Assembly: GCA_030540085.1 (NCBI GenBank)
Contig: JAUNWY010000002.1
Coordinates: 124,001 to 188,000, forward strand
DNA length: 64,000 nt
Direction of reading: 5' to 3'
From: Eggerthella sp.
GTDB lineage: Bacteria; Actinomycetota; Coriobacteriia; Coriobacteriales; Eggerthellaceae
Shown here: positions 60,767 through 64,000 of the stretch, in pieces
Layout of the letters: each line of letters starts with the position of its first letter
Position numbering within the stretch: the stretch's first letter is position 1
Program-made: the position numbers and the translations under genes
The notes under the pieces: generated by a model
What the model saw: only the letters and a program-made list of their open reading frames with translations
What the model was told of the DNA's origin: nothing
Databases searched by the model: none

Positions 60767-61402
60767 TTACTCTGCTTTCTTTTCGTCAGAGGCGAAGCGA
60801 GACGCAACAACCTTGTCTACCAAGCCATAGGCACAAGCTTCTTCCGCCGTCATCCAATTGTCGCGCTCAGAATCAGCATGAACGCGCTCTACGGGCTGAC
60901 CGCAGTGCTTGGCGATAATGCCCTCAAGGCGATCGCGGGTTTTCTTCATCTCGGTTGCCAAGATCTGAAAATCGGTCTGCTGAGTGCGCTCGCCAGAACC
61001 GCCCATGGGCTGATGGATCATTACCTGAGCGTTAGGCAGGATGATACGCTTGCCAGGTGCGCCAGCAGTAAGCAAAACAGAACCCATAGACGCTGCAAGC
61101 CCCATGCAGATGGTAGAAACATCGCACTTGATGTACTGCATGGTGTCATAGATAGCAAGGCCAGCGGATACCGAGCCTCCGGGAGAATTGATATAAAGCG
61201 AGATATCCTTATCGGGATCAACCGACTCCAAGTGCAGGAGCTGAGCAACTACCGTATTCGCAACGGCGTCGTCAATGGGCTCGCCCAGAAATACGATGCG
61301 TTCATTGAGCAAGCGGGAGTAAATGTCGTAGCTGCGCTCGCCGCGGGGCGACTGCTCCACAACGTACGGCACGAGAGCTGATTGAGTGGGGTTTATGAAC
61401 AT
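60767..61402 (-). CDS. clpP: ATP-dependent Clp protease proteolytic subunit
   Basis: A 211-residue serine protease with the triad Ser105 (GLAASMGS), His130 (VMIHQP) and Asp181 (ERDNWM). An N-terminal propeptide-like stretch precedes [16 protein letters not shown] 61402 follows AGAGG; the upstream GTG 61417 has weaker support. It forms a tig-clpP-clpX order common in bacteria. Confidence 0.97.
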   Translation of the reverse strand: MFINPTQSALVPYVVEQSPRGERSYDIYSRLLNERIVFLGEPIDDAVANTVVAQLLHLESVDPDKDISLYINSPGGSVSAGLAIYDTMQYIKCDVSTICMGLAASMGSVLLTAGAPGKRIILPNAQVMIHQPMGGSGERTQQTDFQILATEMKKTRDRLEGIIAKHCGQPVERVHADSERDNWMTAEEACAYGLVDKVVASRFASDEKKAE

Positions 61403-61533
61403 GGATACCTCTTTCACTCATTCATGTCGCTAATGCGACAGGGCTTTTATGGATCGAAGGGGCAACCATCGCCTAAGCGACAGCTGCCCCCGCGTTACTA
61501 AAGTATCAAGGACGAGCAGAAGCTCTGTTAGTC

Positions 61534-62862
61534 CTATTCGGCTTCCTTGGTTTCTTCAACCTCGGTAACCTTGGCCTGAGCGATAACATCGCGCAGTGCG
61601 TTTGCACGAACGATGCTCTCGCGGATCATGGGCAGACGGCCTTCCTTGCGCCATTCGTTCTCGATGAGCTCGGGATCGTCGAGGTCAGCCTGAGCAAACT
61701 CGTTATGAACGTCTTCCTCGGTTGCCTTCATGTCGAAGTGACGTGCCCAAGCATCAAGAGCGAGGTCCTGGCGTACCACGTCAGCAGCCTGCTTCTTGTT
61801 GTCTTCCTTGAACTGGTCAGCGGTGATATCCATAGCAGTGAGGTACTTGTCGAAAGTCAAGCCCATGCTGGAAAGCTGGCCATAGAAATTCTGGAGCAGG
61901 TTGGTCTCCTCGCGCTCGAGCATTGCCTCGGGGAGCTCGCCTTCGAGACGGCTGCCCAGAGCGATAAGGCACTCGTTCTCCTTGCGGCGAACCATGCTGG
62001 AACCCTTCTGGGTCTTGATGCTCTCGGCAATCTTGCTGCGCATATCTTCGAGGCCCTCGAAACCGAAGGTTTCCTTTGCCCATTCCTCGGTAACCTCGGG
62101 AACGATCTTCTTCTTGATAACGTCGATCTTGACGTCGAAGTGGAACATGCCCCTCTTCTCAAGGGAAGAAGCAACAGCAGAAGTGTCCTCGGAAAGATCA
62201 AGGTCGAAGGACTTCTCTGCACCCTTCTTCAGGCCAATGAGCTCTGCATCGAAGGACTCAGGGTATACGCCCTGGCCAAGCTCGTACAGGCGATGGTCGG
62301 CAGAAAGCGCAGGAACATCATTGCCCTCTGCATCGGTTGCGGAAAGGGTGAGTTCCACGAATTCGCCAGGCTTAACCTTGGTGTTGGCATTGGCATCTTT
62401 GAAGTCGTGGTAGTAGTTACGGAGTTCTTCGATCTGAGCGTCGATCTCTTCGTCGGTAGCCTCGGAAGTGGGAACCTCTACCTCAACGGGCTCGTAGCTG
62501 GAAAGCTCGTACTCGGGCTTAACCTGAACCGTTGCGGTGAAGTTGAAGGGCTTGTGGTCTTCAACAAGCTCAAGCTCATACTGATAGTCAGGACGCTGCA
62601 GAGGCACGATGTTGTTCTCTTCGAGTGCCTGAGGGTATACCTCGTTGACAAGATCCTCGGTAACGGTGGTGCGTACTGCATCAGCGCCCATGATGTTGTC
62701 GATAACGGGACGAGGAGCCTTGCCAGGGCGGAAGCCAGGGAAGCTGTAACGCTTGGCAACCTGACGATACGTACGCTTGATGCGTGCGTCTACATCGTCA
62801 GCGTCGACCTCGAAGCTGAACTTCACTTGGTTGTTCTCGAGAGCCTCTACTTTGATGTTCAC
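61534..62862 (-). CDS. tig: Trigger factor chaperone
   Basis: A 442-residue ribosome-associated chaperone with prolyl isomerase domain. The ribosome-binding signature is GFRPGKAPR (about residues 43-51), the FKBP domain covers about 150-240, and a helical C-terminal arm domain follows, with an acidic Glu-rich tail. GTG 62862 is chosen because AAGGAG lies 7 nt upstream. The ATG at 62889 does not have one. Upstream of clpP-clpX on the same strand. Confidence 0.95.
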   Translation of the reverse strand: MNIKVEALENNQVKFSFEVDADDVDARIKRTYRQVAKRYSFPGFRPGKAPRPVIDNIMGADAVRTTVTEDLVNEVYPQALEENNIVPLQRPDYQYELELVEDHKPFNFTATVQVKPEYELSSYEPVEVEVPTSEATDEEIDAQIEELRNYYHDFKDANANTKVKPGEFVELTLSATDAEGNDVPALSADHRLYELGQGVYPESFDAELIGLKKGAEKSFDLDLSEDTSAVASSLEKRGMFHFDVKIDVIKKKIVPEVTEEWAKETFGFEGLEDMRSKIAESIKTQKGSSMVRRKENECLIALGSRLEGELPEAMLEREETNLLQNFYGQLSSMGLTFDKYLTAMDITADQFKEDNKKQAADVVRQDLALDAWARHFDMKATEEDVHNEFAQADLDDPELIENEWRKEGRLPMIRESIVRANALRDVIAQAKVTEVEETKEAE

Positions 62863-62902
62863 GAATAAACTCCTTCTTGGGTACAACATTGAATCGCGTA
62901 AA

Positions 62903-62988
62903 TGGTGCGGGTGAAAGGACTTGAACCTTCACGGGGGTTACCCACCAGAACCTAAACCTGGCGCGTCTGCCAATTCCGCCACACCCGC
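62903..62988 (-). tRNA. tRNA-Leu (anticodon UAG)
   Basis: An 86-nt gene on the minus strand with acceptor GCGGGTG/CACCCGC, D-loop TGGCAGAC, anticodon stem CCAGG/TCTGG enclosing TTTAGGT (anticodon TAG), a long variable arm (GGGTAACCCC), T-arm GGTTCAAGTCC and encoded CCA. The long variable arm is expected for leucine tRNA. It lies 40 bp upstream of tig. Confidence 0.96.
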
Positions 62989-63159
62989 ATTTTGGTACGC
63001 GACGTTTGCCACCCGTCCAGGGCGACAACTTCGCTATGATAACAAATCACTTTGCAGTTGTAACTCACAATGCAAAAAACGCAGAAAGGTGCACGAATCT
63101 TCTTTGATTTTCATTCGCTCAACGGTCGTCAGGCGCCCCGAACGGGAAATCAATGCGCT

Positions 63160-63927
63160 CTAAAGCGAGGAAACGTCCTTTGCTGTAATGGTTCGAGAAG
63201 GGGAAACCAACACGGTTCCCACCTGCCCCACCATGGCAGCATCGTCGTAGAATACGCCCTTCACCAAAGCGCCATGGGAGGAAAGGCCCTCATCTTGGCT
63301 TGATATGACGATGGTGGCACCTGCGTAATTGTCCAGAAGCGAAAGATCCTTTGTCACGCACACAACCATGTCGACACCAAGGTTCTTGTAGTCGGCAATA
63401 CGCTTGGAAAAATAGCTCTGCTGCGCCGTTACCTCGTCGATAGAGAGGAAGCCGAACGTACGGCCGTCCGCACGGACAACCGTGCGCTCGTTATATCGAC
63501 CCAAATCGACCACATCGACCACGATCACGCTTGCCTGCTTCTCCACATATGAGCAGCGCAGCGAAAAGAGCGAGAGCGAGTTTTCGCCTTCCCCCTCCTT
63601 GGCAACATCTGATGCCTGAGAAGCACTTAACTCATCGTTTTTTTCCACACTTTTCTGAATTGATTCTTTGTTAAGGGAGCGCGGCATCAATTTGCCGTCC
63701 TTCACGCCCGTAGTGTCAACCACCGTTTCGCGACGGCTTTCAGCTGTCCCCTCATACACCAACGCCGTATAACCATCAAGACTACCAGCAGCGTCATCGA
63801 TGGAGCTTGCCGCTACATTCAAGGAATGGCCCAAGGTGCAGATGTAGGCGATAGCTACGGCAAGGACAGAAGACCCCAGCAAGAAGAACACAACCAGCGC
63901 CGCTTTTTCACGCGATACTTTCTTCAT
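63160..63927 (-). CDS. Membrane-anchored protein, possibly a degenerate metallophosphatase fold
   Basis: A 255-residue protein with a signal anchor (about 8-30), a Ser/Glu-rich middle and a C-terminal half of alternating strands: VIVVDVVDLGR, RTFGFLSIDEVT, VDMVVCVTKDLSLLD, ATIVISSQDEGLSSHG, VGTVLVSPSR. This order loosely follows 5'-nucleotidase/UshA-type metallophosphatases (GD, fGFIGV, DVVIxLSH, DVIISGH). The metal-binding His, Asp and Asn residues are not seen, so it would be inactive. The comparison is tentative. Its ATG overlaps the stop of the gene at the right edge (ATGA). Confidence 0.75.
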   Translation of the reverse strand: MKKVSREKAALVVFFLLGSSVLAVAIAYICTLGHSLNVAASSIDDAAGSLDGYTALVYEGTAESRRETVVDTTGVKDGKLMPRSLNKESIQKSVEKNDELSASQASDVAKEGEGENSLSLFSLRCSYVEKQASVIVVDVVDLGRYNERTVVRADGRTFGFLSIDEVTAQQSYFSKRIADYKNLGVDMVVCVTKDLSLLDNYAGATIVISSQDEGLSSHGALVKGVFYDDAAMVGQVGTVLVSPSRTITAKDVSSL

Positions 63928-63998
63928 CGATAACCCAACCCCGCCACGCTAGCCACGACTGCCTTCGGCGCATTCACTCTGAGCAAAGATGCGAGCCA
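63924..63998 (-). CDS. C-terminal end of an unidentified protein (partial)
   Basis: A frame open to the window edge encodes about 24 residues (...VNAPKAVVASVAGLGYR) and stops at TGA overlapping the ATG of the next gene (ATGA), typical of coupled genes. Another frame also stops here (at 63950s), but without such overlap. Too short to assign. Confidence 0.45.
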   Translation of the reverse strand, partial: WLASLLRVNAPKAVVASVAGLGYR

Positions 63999-64000
63999 GG

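Overview
The window reads as a chromosomal segment of a strict or facultative anaerobe of the Actinomycetota, class Coriobacteriia, most likely family Eggerthellaceae. This is an inference from gene content: oleate hydratase, TAXI-TRAP transport, NarL-type regulators with multi-TM sensors, a FabK/MarR-type fatty acid cluster with a fused AccDA, tandem YhgE/Pip proteins, moderately high GC and frequent GTG/TTG starts. No 16S gene is present to confirm it. About 47 complete protein genes, two partial edge genes and one tRNA are supported. From about 28 kb onward nearly everything is on the minus strand.

Layout. 0-6 kb: end of an unknown gene, a TetR regulator, oleate hydratase, an EamA transporter and an M18 aminopeptidase, with a family of dispersed GGGAAAA...TTTTCCC repeats between them. 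6-12 kb: a three-gene signalling operon (multi-TM pseudokinase, NarL-type kinase, response regulator) followed by three small lipoproteins, two of them tandem paralogues. 12-20 kb: a racemase/opine-dehydrogenase pair, a NimA-like flavoprotein and two very large YhgE/Pip membrane proteins. 20-27.5 kb: LysR regulator divergent from a TAXI-TRAP transporter, an RmlD-like reductase and an NSS symporter. 27.5-28.2 kb: gene-free DNA with short tandem repeats and a 25-bp inverted-repeat element.

28-37.5 kb is the type II fatty acid synthesis locus, read right to left: degV, marR/fabT, acpP, fabK, fabD, fabG, fabF, fabZ and a fused accD-accA. The genes overlap or nearly touch, except for a cluster of four hairpins separating acpP from fabK. 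fabH, accB and accC are absent here. The accDA protein carries an N-terminal segment resembling a decayed biotin-carboxylase N-domain. 37.5-43 kb: uvrB, coaE, rpsA and serC. 43.0-43.6 kb: an intergenic array of four 26-nt hairpins with different stems and a shared loop.

43.6-49 kb is the ilvDBNC branched-chain amino acid operon, preceded by a structured leader with T-box-like motifs, a terminator hairpin and a perfect 11-nt complement to the ilvD Shine-Dalgarno. A possible small transcript sits upstream of it. 49.5-64 kb is housekeeping: prfA-prmC, trxB, a K+ channel, trxA, thrS, valS with a zinc-ribbon membrane protein, clpP-clpX, tig, tRNA-Leu and a membrane-anchored protein of unknown function at the right edge.

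The leads most worth following are the AccDA N-terminal remnant, the ilv leader, the hairpin arrays, the pseudokinase/kinase pair and the opine dehydrogenase/racemase pair.
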